A stretch of DNA of 64,000 nt from Oleidesulfovibrio sp047973035 (GTDB taxonomy: Bacteria; Desulfobacterota; Desulfovibrionia; Desulfovibrionales; Desulfovibrionaceae), in the NCBI RefSeq assembly GCF_047973035.1, contig NZ_JBKEBF010000033.1, forward strand, positions 1 to 64,000, given 5' to 3'. Below, piece after piece: positions 23,666 to 31,645 of this stretch (its first letter is position 1; each line of letters opens with the position of its first letter). Both the position numbers and the translations under genes were made by a program. A model generated the notes under the pieces. That model worked only from the letters and a program-made list of their open reading frames with translations, searched no databases and was not told the origin of the DNA.

Positions 23666-25079
23666 GGTCGATATCTCCGTTGAGTGGTGGCGTTGATGCG
23701 TGCAGGGAGCTGAATATGCGGCGTTTTGTGAAGTTTGCCTGACTGACAGGCCCTTCAATTTGTAATGTGATGCCCTGTGCTTTTGCCAGCGGCTCCAGCA
23801 GGGGCGAGGCCGCAAGCGCTGATGCCGCCTGCTTTTCCAGCATCAGGGAGTCAGCAGGACGTTGCGGGTCGGGCCAGAGCGAAATATGCAGCGGTGCGCC
23901 AAGCTGGGGGTTCCACCGTGCGGTGTAGTCATACAGATGCGGGAGCGGCAGCAGTATATTATCAAGGTCTGCCGGATAAAGAAGCTCGCCTGAAGGTAGC
24001 TGTTTTGCGCCATGAATTCTGCCTTTGCCGCTGCGGATGCGGCGCAGAGGGCTGCCGCATGAGCAGGCATCGGGCAAAATGGTAGCCAGGTCGCCCGTGC
24101 GGTAGCGGATAAGCGGCATGGCTGTACGGCGTAATGTCGTTATGACCAGTTCTCCTTCGTTACCGTCCGGTAGCGGAGTCCCTGTCTGCGGGTCAATAAT
24201 TTCTGCCAGCAGGTCTGCTTCGCGCAGGTGCATACCTTCATCGCCGCAGCTTAAGGCACCGCCGAGGCCGGTTTCTGTCATGCCCCAGTGTGTAAGCACT
24301 CTGCAGCCGAACGCGTGGCGGATAAGCCCTGCCACTGTTTCCGGCACAGTATCCCAGCAGAGTAATACCGTGTGAATGGCGTCCTTGGGCAGCTCTGCAG
24401 CAAGCCACGCCATGGCAAGATGGCGCACATGCGCGGGGGAACCCACTATAACGCGGACTCCTTCGGCATAGGCCTGGCGTGCCAGTGCCGCCCCGCCATG
24501 CGTCAGTATGCCGCTGACAGGTCGCATTCTGGCGTTTTCCAGCGCTGTTGCCAGCAGCCTGCCCACGCTTGATGGGCGTTCGTCCGGTAGCAAAGCCATA
24601 ACAGTGTCACCCGCATTGCCTACGCTTTGCATACCCCATGTGAAAAATTCTACCGTGGCATCCAGATCGGTCTGTGAAAAGAACAGACGTTTGGGATTGC
24701 CGGATGTGCCGGATGTGCTGAGGGTTACCACCCTTGCCACTTCGTCCTGAGAGGTGCACAGCAGGCTCATGGGGTCATTTCGTAGCGCATGTGGTTCGGT
24801 AAAGGGAAGTAAGGGCAGATTTTCGCGCGCCTGCAGCATATCAGGTTCGACTTTGCGCAGGCTGTGCCGGTAGTATGAACTGTGTTTTCTGGCTGTGGCA
24901 ACAATTCGTCGCAGTTGTTCAAACTGCCACGTAGCAATGTGCTGAGGGGTGAGCAACTGATGCAGGAGCGGATCATGCTGCGCGGGGCTGAATGCTGCCG
25001 GACAAGAAAGTCCCATATTACGGGCAGTCAGACCATCCAGTGTGAAAACTCCGGTCGGTATGTTTACAGTGTTGTTCAT
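23649..25079 (-). CDS. AMP-dependent acyl-CoA ligase-like protein (DVU_1553-type)
   Basis: A 476-residue adenylate-forming enzyme similar to PaaK/phenylacetate-CoA ligase. Motifs: VVTLSTSGTSGNPKRLFFS (ATP-binding loop), LTHWGMTETGLGGAL (A5), PLIRYRTGDLATI (A7) and a C-terminal subdomain. Related chains activate carboxylic acids through acyl-AMP. In this operon the acid could be the product of the aldehyde oxidoreductase, but that is inference. The start at 25079 is chosen because the family fold begins soon after; the frame stays open to 25337 and would add about 86 residues of Thr/Ala-rich sequence. With the 25079 start, the gap to TrsS (about 320 bases) is unusually long for this operon, so the longer form remains possible. 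Confidence 0.82.
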   Translation of the reverse strand: MNNTVNIPTGVFTLDGLTARNMGLSCPAAFSPAQHDPLLHQLLTPQHIATWQFEQLRRIVATARKHSSYYRHSLRKVEPDMLQARENLPLLPFTEPHALRNDPMSLLCTSQDEVARVVTLSTSGTSGNPKRLFFSQTDLDATVEFFTWGMQSVGNAGDTVMALLPDERPSSVGRLLATALENARMRPVSGILTHGGAALARQAYAEGVRVIVGSPAHVRHLAMAWLAAELPKDAIHTVLLCWDTVPETVAGLIRHAFGCRVLTHWGMTETGLGGALSCGDEGMHLREADLLAEIIDPQTGTPLPDGNEGELVITTLRRTAMPLIRYRTGDLATILPDACSCGSPLRRIRSGKGRIHGAKQLPSGELLYPADLDNILLPLPHLYDYTARWNPQLGAPLHISLWPDPQRPADSLMLEKQAASALAASPLLEPLAKAQGITLQIEGPVSQANFTKRRIFSSLHASTPPLNGDIDHEHAV

Positions 25080-25397
25080 GGTGTTGTGCCCTGCTGTGCC
25101 ATTGTTCCGTGACCTTGCCGGAATATGTGTATATCCGGCCAGTGTAGTTATCGTTTTTGTTTCTGTATCAGCCTTTGTGCCGGTAGATTCCGTCGTACCG
25201 GCATTGCCTTTCAGGGGTGCCGCTTCGGCTGCGCTGCCCTGTGCAATATTTCTGACAACCGTTATCAGATTGTGGAGCCGGAATCTTGCGTTTTTTTCCG
25301 GACGGGTGTTGCGGATACGGACACATGGCCTGCACATGAAGCTGCGACCGTAACCCTTTGGTTGTGCTTGCTTTTGCGGTTTCGATGTTCTGCATGG

Positions 25398-26900
25398 TTA
25401 TGGTGTTGCAAGGCGGTCGTGTGAATCTCTATGCAACGCCTTGCCTGATGCGCTGGTGCAGTTCCATGCGCAGAAGGGTACCAGCCTGCCGTCAGGGGCT
25501 GCCACATGAATGCAGCATCCGCGTACTCGCTCAAGGTCTATATTCCACACGTCTTGAAAAGCCATGGCCGAAACCGCGAAAGTATGCGTGGCTGCCCGTT
25601 GTAAAAAACGGTCCAGATCGTTCAGCGGTTCCGGCTGGCTGGTATCTTCGTTATGAGGCTGTTGCAATGCGGGGGGGGATTTCTCTGGCGCTTGTGTTCC
25701 CTGTGCTTGCTGCAATGGTGCTGCGGCCCATTGGCGTTTGACGAAAGCTTTGGCTGCGTCAGCTCCTTTGCTGGCTGGCTGCGGTTTGCAGTCGCAGCCG
25801 GAGCGTTGCACGGAAAGCCGCTGAAATGTGCCGTCTTTGCGGATCATGTAGTTGGCGTGGAAGGAGCACATCGAATGTTCGCAACCAGGGGGCAGAAAGT
25901 CCTGCGTGGTGACAAGGCGGTTTGTCTGTGTCTCAAGGTTGCGCATGATTTCAGGCAGCGTGATGCGCGCCGTGTGCGGTGGCTCCTGCATGGAGCCCTC
26001 TTGCCTTGTTATGGAAATATTCCCTTCAGCCTGCACGGGATAGCGGCCGAAGTGGCTTACGGGCTGAAAGTGCACTCCGCGTACGACAGGAGAATGCTTT
26101 GCCCCCAGTTTAAGGATTTCTCCGAGGTTATGATCGTTTACCGCTGGCACAACGGTGGGTACCAGCACAACGCCTATACCGGCTTCTCCCATCAGGCGGA
26201 TGGCATCCAGCTTTTGCTGCAGCAGCGGCGCACCGCGCAGTGTTTTGTATATATCGTCGCTGGTGCCGTCGAATTGCAGAAATGCGGAATCGAGCCCTGC
26301 TTCTGCCAGCTGACGGGCAAGCTGCGGGTGTTGGGCAATGTGCAGCCCGTTAGTGTTGATCTGTACAAACGGAAAGCGTTCTTTCGCCATGCGGATGATG
26401 TCCGGCAGGTCTTCGCGCATGGTCGGTTCGCCGCCGGAAATTTGCACGTTGCATGGCCCTGTCTGCGGGCGTACCGCATCCATCAGGGCTTGCAGCTCGT
26501 CCAGCGCAGGATCGGGGGGGGGGGCCTCTTCTCCCGCAGAGGCGAAGCAGAACCGGCAGCGCAGGTTGCAGCGAGAGGTAACTTCAAAAAGCACTGTGCA
26601 GGTGTGCTGGTTATGTTCGGGGCATAATCCGCAATCAAAGGGACACCCCTTGCGCGTGGTGCCGTGCGGAGCGGGCGGCGTGGGCAGTTTGGGCTTTTTC
26701 CAGTTTTGCATGGCAGGCTCGCCCCGCCAGACAGGCGTACGGAATTCCCCATGCTGCGGGCAGCGTTTTACAAGCATAATGGTGTCGCCATCTGCCTCGT
26801 GACGTGCGGCAATGCGCTTCAGGCATACAGGGCACAAGCTTTGGCGGGTATCTGCGCAAAGCAGCGTGGTAAAAGCTTCCTGAATGTGAACTTCAGACAT
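25398..26900 (-). CDS. trsS: radical SAM protein of the TrsS family
   Basis: A 500-residue radical SAM enzyme. The N-terminus carries Cys pairs (SLCPVCLKR, KRCPQHGEF), then CPFDCGLCPEHNQHTC, and the SAM-cluster motif CNLRCRFC near residue 113, followed by NVQISGGEPTMREDL. A C-terminal part has further Cys (HSMCSFHANY, SGCDCKP, RGCCIHVA, VPFCAWNCT). As I recall, homologues in Desulfovibrio are sometimes selenoproteins with Sec in the first CPVC-like motif; here both positions are Cys. A Gln/Pro-rich insertion occurs at about residues 395-430. Substrate unknown. It lies 6 bases after the C-GCAxxG-C-C gene and next to the TrsM methyltransferase, its usual partner. Confidence 0.85.
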   Translation of the reverse strand: MSEVHIQEAFTTLLCADTRQSLCPVCLKRIAARHEADGDTIMLVKRCPQHGEFRTPVWRGEPAMQNWKKPKLPTPPAPHGTTRKGCPFDCGLCPEHNQHTCTVLFEVTSRCNLRCRFCFASAGEEAPPPDPALDELQALMDAVRPQTGPCNVQISGGEPTMREDLPDIIRMAKERFPFVQINTNGLHIAQHPQLARQLAEAGLDSAFLQFDGTSDDIYKTLRGAPLLQQKLDAIRLMGEAGIGVVLVPTVVPAVNDHNLGEILKLGAKHSPVVRGVHFQPVSHFGRYPVQAEGNISITRQEGSMQEPPHTARITLPEIMRNLETQTNRLVTTQDFLPPGCEHSMCSFHANYMIRKDGTFQRLSVQRSGCDCKPQPASKGADAAKAFVKRQWAAAPLQQAQGTQAPEKSPPALQQPHNEDTSQPEPLNDLDRFLQRAATHTFAVSAMAFQDVWNIDLERVRGCCIHVAAPDGRLVPFCAWNCTSASGKALHRDSHDRLATP

Positions 26901-26906
26901 GGGGAG

Positions 26907-27359
26907 TTATTCGTCCTTTCCTGTTGCCGGATCTATGCCGTTTTCATCCAGAATTTCCATCAGCCGTGCATATGCGGTGGCAATCAGTGTTCCGCAGCGA
27001 CTCATATCGGGCGTACGACATTCTCCGCCGGTAATGTCGCCACAGGAAATACCGCCGTATTGAACTGTGGTTTCTGTAAACCAGTCGCCGAATTCTTCTA
27101 TAAGCATGGGCAGGCGTTCGTCCGCCTGATCATTGTCGTGGCCTTTTGCCGTGTACAACGCCAGCAGACAGTTGCCGCCTGTCACAATACCGCAAGGCCC
27201 GTCGCAGCTGCCTCCGCCGTGGCATAGTCCGGCTGCGGCGCGAACAAGGTCGGGGTTTTCGCGGCCCATGCCTTCCAGCGCCAGCAGAAGGATAATCTGG
27301 CTGCAGCAATAGCCCTGTCCGGCAAGGCGCATCATGGTAAGAGAAGTATCATCAAGCAT
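26907..27359 (-). CDS. C-GCAxxG-C-C family redox protein (DVU_1555-type)
   Basis: A 150-residue Cys-rich protein of the C_GCAxxG_C_C family, members of which are thought to bind iron-sulfur or metal centres. Conserved Cys positions are seen in GYCCSQII, GLCHGGGSCDGPCGIVTGG and GGISCGDITGG, and a final Cys in SRCGTLIATAY. No signal peptide, so cytoplasmic. It lies between the radical SAM and methyltransferase genes of the operon, with spacers of 6 and 30 bases. A structural or electron-transfer role in the same process is likely; the exact role is unknown. Confidence 0.85.
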   Translation of the reverse strand: MLDDTSLTMMRLAGQGYCCSQIILLLALEGMGRENPDLVRAAAGLCHGGGSCDGPCGIVTGGNCLLALYTAKGHDNDQADERLPMLIEEFGDWFTETTVQYGGISCGDITGGECRTPDMSRCGTLIATAYARLMEILDENGIDPATGKDE

Positions 27360-27389
27360 GGTGGTTTTCCTTTAAGTGGCGGCAGAACA

Positions 27390-28754
27390 TTATGCCTGCG
27401 CAATGAGCAGAAAATAGCCGGCCTTGGCCCGTTGCGGCGGGGGTGAAGTGTCTTTTTCGCCATGACGGGCACATGACGTGCGGTCTCCGGCAAGAATGCA
27501 GGGAGACTCGCCCGCAAAAATGAGTCTGGCGGCAAGTTCACCCAGCTTTGCGCTGTGATCTTCAAAGACCTGTACACGAAAGCCTGCCTGCTCCAGCATG
27601 GCGATGACGCCGGCCTTAGTCGCGTTCCAGTTGAGACACGAACCTGCGGGTAAAGGGGATGCCTCGCCTGTTTGCAGGTACAGGTCGGAAAGCGCCAGAA
27701 AGCCCCCTTTACGCAGCAGCGAGTGAAATCCGCGTAACGCAGCAGGAACATCAGGCAACAACGATGTCACACATTCACTGATAAGCATATCGAACGATGC
27801 AGGCACAAACGGCAGTTGCATGGCATCGGCCCGTACCAGCGGAACCAGCTGTTGTGGTCGGGCTTTTCCGCTTATTTCAGAAGATCTGCATCTATCCTTG
27901 CCCGACGCATTATCCGCGGAGGCGGCGCTTGCGTTATCATGTGCGCAGTCTGAGGCAGCCGCATCGGAGCTTGCAAGGCTGGTGCTCTCCGCAGATTCTC
28001 GGGTAACTATGTAGCTTGCTCCGGCCGTTCTGCCTGCATCACATGAGGGGAGGGCATCATTGCTGTCGCAAGTTTCTGCCGGTGTGTGTGGTCTTTCCGG
28101 CACCAACCCATGCGACGAACAACCTGCCAGTAAGTCCATACCCGTTGCTTTTGCACCATAGCGGCGGCGCAGATGCAGCACTGAAGTCCCGCAACCGCAG
28201 CCGACATCCAGTACGCGCCAGCCGGATCGAAGCCCTGCCAGCTCTGCGGCTCTGTCTGTAAGTTCCAGACCTCCGGGGCGCCATGTCTGTGCAGATGCCT
28301 GCCGCATGGCAGGGCGTGCCCATAATGGTATGGCGGAGTCTATGCGCTCCTTGTCCTGCTGTATTGCACAGCCGGAGCCGGCGGTGCAGGGCGTGGCTTT
28401 GGTGTGTTGCATTGCCTCGGTAGCGAAGTTGCCGGTGGCTTTGTTTGTGCCGGTTGCGGACGTCTTCGTGGGAGCTTCGGCACAGGCGTTTTTTGTTGTC
28501 GCCGTGGTTGTGGCAGCCAGCGTATTGGCAATCATGGCTTCTGTTGCGGCGTATGAGGGCTGTCCATTTTCTATTTCAGACAGATCAAATCCCTGCTGGT
28601 TCTGTGCTGTGGTTGCATCGGCAATGCCGCAGTCTGCGCAGGCACGCAAAAATGCATCAGGTGTCTGCATCGAATCTGCCGGACGGGTAGTCCGGTTGCT
28701 GGCCCTGCAATCAAAGCCTGTTGCAGTGGCATACGGCATGGTTCTGCGGGTCAC
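27390..28754 (-). CDS. trsM: SAM-dependent methyltransferase of the TrsM family (DVU_1556-type)
   Basis: A 454-residue protein with a class I methyltransferase fold: SAM loop VLDVGCGCGTSVLHL, acidic MDLLAG, RADAMQLPFVPASFDML and SECVTSLLPD, then LRKGGFLALSDLYL. It is much longer than a normal domain of this type because of about 145 Thr/Ala-rich residues at the N-terminus and an insertion of about 100 residues (Ser/Ala/Asp-rich) after the acidic loop of the SAM site. Start is a GTG with GGAGG before it, overlapping the preceding stop as GTGA. Homologues occur beside TrsS; the methyl acceptor is unknown. Confidence 0.82.
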   Translation of the reverse strand: MTRRTMPYATATGFDCRASNRTTRPADSMQTPDAFLRACADCGIADATTAQNQQGFDLSEIENGQPSYAATEAMIANTLAATTTATTKNACAEAPTKTSATGTNKATGNFATEAMQHTKATPCTAGSGCAIQQDKERIDSAIPLWARPAMRQASAQTWRPGGLELTDRAAELAGLRSGWRVLDVGCGCGTSVLHLRRRYGAKATGMDLLAGCSSHGLVPERPHTPAETCDSNDALPSCDAGRTAGASYIVTRESAESTSLASSDAAASDCAHDNASAASADNASGKDRCRSSEISGKARPQQLVPLVRADAMQLPFVPASFDMLISECVTSLLPDVPAALRGFHSLLRKGGFLALSDLYLQTGEASPLPAGSCLNWNATKAGVIAMLEQAGFRVQVFEDHSAKLGELAARLIFAGESPCILAGDRTSCARHGEKDTSPPPQRAKAGYFLLIAQA

Positions 28755-28966
28755 TTATCCTCCAGCAGACTTTCCACGTCTGCCATTTTACCTAAGGCAA
28801 GGTCTTCAGGAATCAGTACAAAACCGCAGCCGGTACATGTGGGCAGCTCCACGTTGAACAGGCTTTCCATGTATTCCAGCTCTACGGGGGCCGGTTGCAG
28901 CGGCTCATTGCAACGGGCGCAGACCCAGCATGAATAATCTTTATCCAGTACTTTCATTGTGCTCAT
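28751..28966 (-). CDS. small zinc-ribbon/redox protein (DVU_1557-type)
   Basis: A 71-residue cytoplasmic protein with two CxxC pairs (CWVCARCNEP near the start and CTGCGF near residue 45), the pattern of a zinc ribbon or rubredoxin-like metal site. No other domain. It overlaps the genes on both sides by four bases (ATGA upstream, GTGA downstream), which places it firmly in the operon. Similar small proteins accompany the TrsS/TrsM pair in other Desulfovibrio. A role as electron carrier or metal-bound adaptor is inferred. Confidence 0.85.
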   Translation of the reverse strand: MSTMKVLDKDYSCWVCARCNEPLQPAPVELEYMESLFNVELPTCTGCGFVLIPEDLALGKMADVESLLEDK

Positions 28967-31518
28967 AACGGCACTCTCCCGTTGGCTGTGCGGATGCGCA
29001 TGCGGTGGCTCCAGACGTTGTGCACGGTAAATTTGCCGTCATCATCCTGCGTGAATTCAACCCAGTAACTGACAACGACCGGTCGCAGCATTGCCAGCCT
29101 GTGTTGCTGCGGATGGCTGGTGTCTGTAATCCATGCGCTATGCTCAACAGCGTGCAACAGCACTTTGCGTACATCAGTATCCAGAATGCGCCGTTCTTCC
29201 ATGTGACGGGCGGCTTCCGGGGTATAGTGTACGGTCAGTGCCACTTCCGGCGGCGGGGCCGATTCTGTCTGTGCCCGAAGGGTTGTCATCAGGTGCTCGC
29301 GAAGCCGTGCCCTGTTTTCATGACGTGCAGAAAGAGTAGGGGCAATTCGCGCTGCTGCGGCAAAAGCTCCGTCACAGCAGGGTGCAAGAGCCGGAGTATC
29401 GGCAGAGGCAAAAGGAAGCTTGGCAGTGCCCTGTAGCGGCGCAGCGGCAATGGACGTTGTACCTGATGATGCAGGCAGCAGGATGTCCAGCAGGTGGGCT
29501 ATACGCTTTCCGCCGGAAGCCAGCCTGTCGCGGCACATGGCACAGTAGGTGACGGCATCTGCCGCAAGGGGATTGGATATTGTACCGGCTTCAGCGTTAC
29601 TGCCCGTTCCGGATTCTGACGGGATTGCGCTGTCTGCCCCTTTTGCACCGAGCCGCTCCGCCCGACCCTGCGTTATCTTTTTGCCCAGTTGCGGATTGGC
29701 GTTTGCCGCCAGTCCGCCGAAGCCGCAGCATTCTGTTGTTTCGCCTGTCAGCTCCGGTTCAAGCACCGTAAGGCCGCACCGGTGCAGCAGGCTGCGTACC
29801 GCTTTGCGAAGCGGCTGGTTCTCGCGGGTACCGCACGGATCGTGCAGAACCACCGTCGATTCACCATTGTTGTCTGCCGGTTTCAGGCAATCAGGATTGT
29901 TCTGGCTGATGGCGGCGGCCTGTTCCCATATGGTGGTTATCGTGGCTTGCGGCAGGTGTTGTTTCAGCATTTCCACGCAGGAAGGACAGGCTGCGACGAT
30001 GAAAGGCGCTCCCAGCGCTTCCCAGTCTTTTTGCAGTGCCTGTACTGTTTCTGCTGTAAGCTGGAGACGACCGGACCATTGTGCCGGAGCTCCGCAGCAG
30101 CGCAGCAGCAGGCCCACACTGCTGTTTTCGGGGGCGTCCTTTGCTGCGGGCAGGTTGCTTCGCAGCCAGTTCCATGCGCGGGGGATGCTGTCAGGGTCCG
30201 ATGCCGAAAGCTGGCAGCCGGGGAAAAATACCCATGAGCTATGGTCGGAATCCGGTGCATGGCTTGCAAAGGTACAATGGCTGCTGTTTGCAAATTCCAT
30301 ATCGCGCAGGGCAAAGTCATGCGCCGAAGGTGGCATTTTGCCGCGTCGTACCATGCTTTTGCGCGCATCATCACACAATGCGCCCATGTCAAAATCGTTG
30401 GGGCACAAGGTGGCGCACAGCCCGCACTGCATGCACGAGTTAATCATGGTATTGGCTTGCCGCGTCCCCATGACAATGGATTCGTTATTATAAATGCGGC
30501 GTGCATACTGTTTGGGGTAGCTGCCGTATTCCTGAAGATATGCACAGTGCTTGACGCATTCCATACATTCGCAGCGCAGGCAGCGGGCGGCTTCGTTTCC
30601 GGCTTCTTCCGCGGTGTATCCTGTGGCAGGAATTGCAACAGGTGGCTGAGGCGTTACTGTGGCAAGGCTGGTAAACAGCTTTGTTTCATAAACGCCTTCG
30701 CGTTCACGTCCGGCGGCAAGCGATGCGCCTTCGTGCAGGCGTGCAATTGATGATGCGGCGCGGCGTCCTGCTGCGGCGGTAAAAATGGCGGATGCGCCGT
30801 CTGCCTCTGGTGTGGCGGGAGGCAGAGGTGCTGCTGCAAATACACCATGTATGGCGGTGCCCAGCGTAATTTCATCCGGTTCCGGCTGGCTTTGCATCAG
30901 CGCAGGGTAGGCTTGGGGGGCAACAAACACGGCCCCGTGGGTATCAATACAGCGCTGAAGCAGTTCCGCGTCAAGCCGGGGCACATCTGATATCTGCACG
31001 CCCAGCTTGTTCAGTGTTTCCAGCTCGGCGGCAAGATGTTCTGCCAGACCTCCGGCATTGCCGATGGGCAAAAAAAGGCCCTCAAGAGCCTGAGTAAGAG
31101 GCTGCGCCGAATAGATGGTCACGCTGACGCCTTTTTTGGACATGTCCCATGCAGCGGTAAGGGCCGCAAGGTCGCATCCTATGACGGCAGCCTGCTTGCC
31201 CCGCGGGGGCACGGGCATGATGCGCAGCATTTTGGCGGCATATGTTGCACAGGCATGTTCCAGAGCACCAACCTCAATGGCTCCGCCTGCCTCTGACCGG
31301 ATGCAGGCCCCGCGGCACGGGGCATCGCATATACGGGCAAGTACGCGTGGCAGCGGCAGGGTGCGGCATAGGGTTGCCCATGCCTGTTCCACTTTGCCTT
31401 CGGCCATGCGGGTGCAGAATTCTTTGACATCCAGATGCAACGGGCAGGCAGCGCGGCAGCGCGGCGGCTCCTCCTGAGTGCATCGTGCTTCCCAGCGGCG
31501 CAGTTCGGCCTGATCCAT
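28963..31518 (-). CDS. iron-sulfur oxidoreductase with dicluster and heterodisulfide reductase-like domains (DVU_1558-type)
   Basis: An 851-residue soluble redox protein. N-terminus: a GltB-like Cys-rich domain (CRAACPLHLDVKEF, ICDAPCRGACIRS). Then a Rossmann-like region whose nucleotide loop reads IGCDLAALTAAW instead of GxGxxG. Next a double [4Fe-4S] domain (ARCLRCECMECVKHC, CMQCGLCATLCP), and two CCG-type segments as in HdrB (FFPGCQLS ... LRCCGAP; HDPCGTR ... ECCGFGG). The last 90 residues (AARHMEERRILDTDVRKVL) resemble a DUF4258-type domain. It lies between mop and the trs genes, so it may carry electrons from the aldehyde oxidoreductase; the partner is not known. A Ser/Ala-rich insertion lies at about residue 650. 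Confidence 0.8.
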   Translation of the reverse strand: MDQAELRRWEARCTQEEPPRCRAACPLHLDVKEFCTRMAEGKVEQAWATLCRTLPLPRVLARICDAPCRGACIRSEAGGAIEVGALEHACATYAAKMLRIMPVPPRGKQAAVIGCDLAALTAAWDMSKKGVSVTIYSAQPLTQALEGLFLPIGNAGGLAEHLAAELETLNKLGVQISDVPRLDAELLQRCIDTHGAVFVAPQAYPALMQSQPEPDEITLGTAIHGVFAAAPLPPATPEADGASAIFTAAAGRRAASSIARLHEGASLAAGREREGVYETKLFTSLATVTPQPPVAIPATGYTAEEAGNEAARCLRCECMECVKHCAYLQEYGSYPKQYARRIYNNESIVMGTRQANTMINSCMQCGLCATLCPNDFDMGALCDDARKSMVRRGKMPPSAHDFALRDMEFANSSHCTFASHAPDSDHSSWVFFPGCQLSASDPDSIPRAWNWLRSNLPAAKDAPENSSVGLLLRCCGAPAQWSGRLQLTAETVQALQKDWEALGAPFIVAACPSCVEMLKQHLPQATITTIWEQAAAISQNNPDCLKPADNNGESTVVLHDPCGTRENQPLRKAVRSLLHRCGLTVLEPELTGETTECCGFGGLAANANPQLGKKITQGRAERLGAKGADSAIPSESGTGSNAEAGTISNPLAADAVTYCAMCRDRLASGGKRIAHLLDILLPASSGTTSIAAAPLQGTAKLPFASADTPALAPCCDGAFAAAARIAPTLSARHENRARLREHLMTTLRAQTESAPPPEVALTVHYTPEAARHMEERRILDTDVRKVLLHAVEHSAWITDTSHPQQHRLAMLRPVVVSYWVEFTQDDDGKFTVHNVWSHRMRIRTANGRVPL

Positions 31519-31572
31519 ACTCTATGGCCCCCTGAAAAGTCGTACGCATGCACCATGCGGCGCACGCGTTGT

Positions 31573-31626
31573 AAAACAGGGCGGCACCCTGCATACCCCT
31601 GTGGGGAGAACCGCAAGGGTGCCGCC
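31573..31626 (-). terminator. partial terminator between mop and the downstream operon
   Basis: GGCGGCACCCT (31580-31590) and AGGGTGCCGCC (31616-31626) form an 11-bp stem with a 25-base loop just after the mop stop; on the minus strand CTGTTTTAC follows. The T tract is short, so it may reduce rather than stop transcription into the accessory genes and thereby set a high mop to low accessory ratio. Confidence 0.6.
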
Positions 31627-31645
31627 TTTATGACTGTTTAGTACG

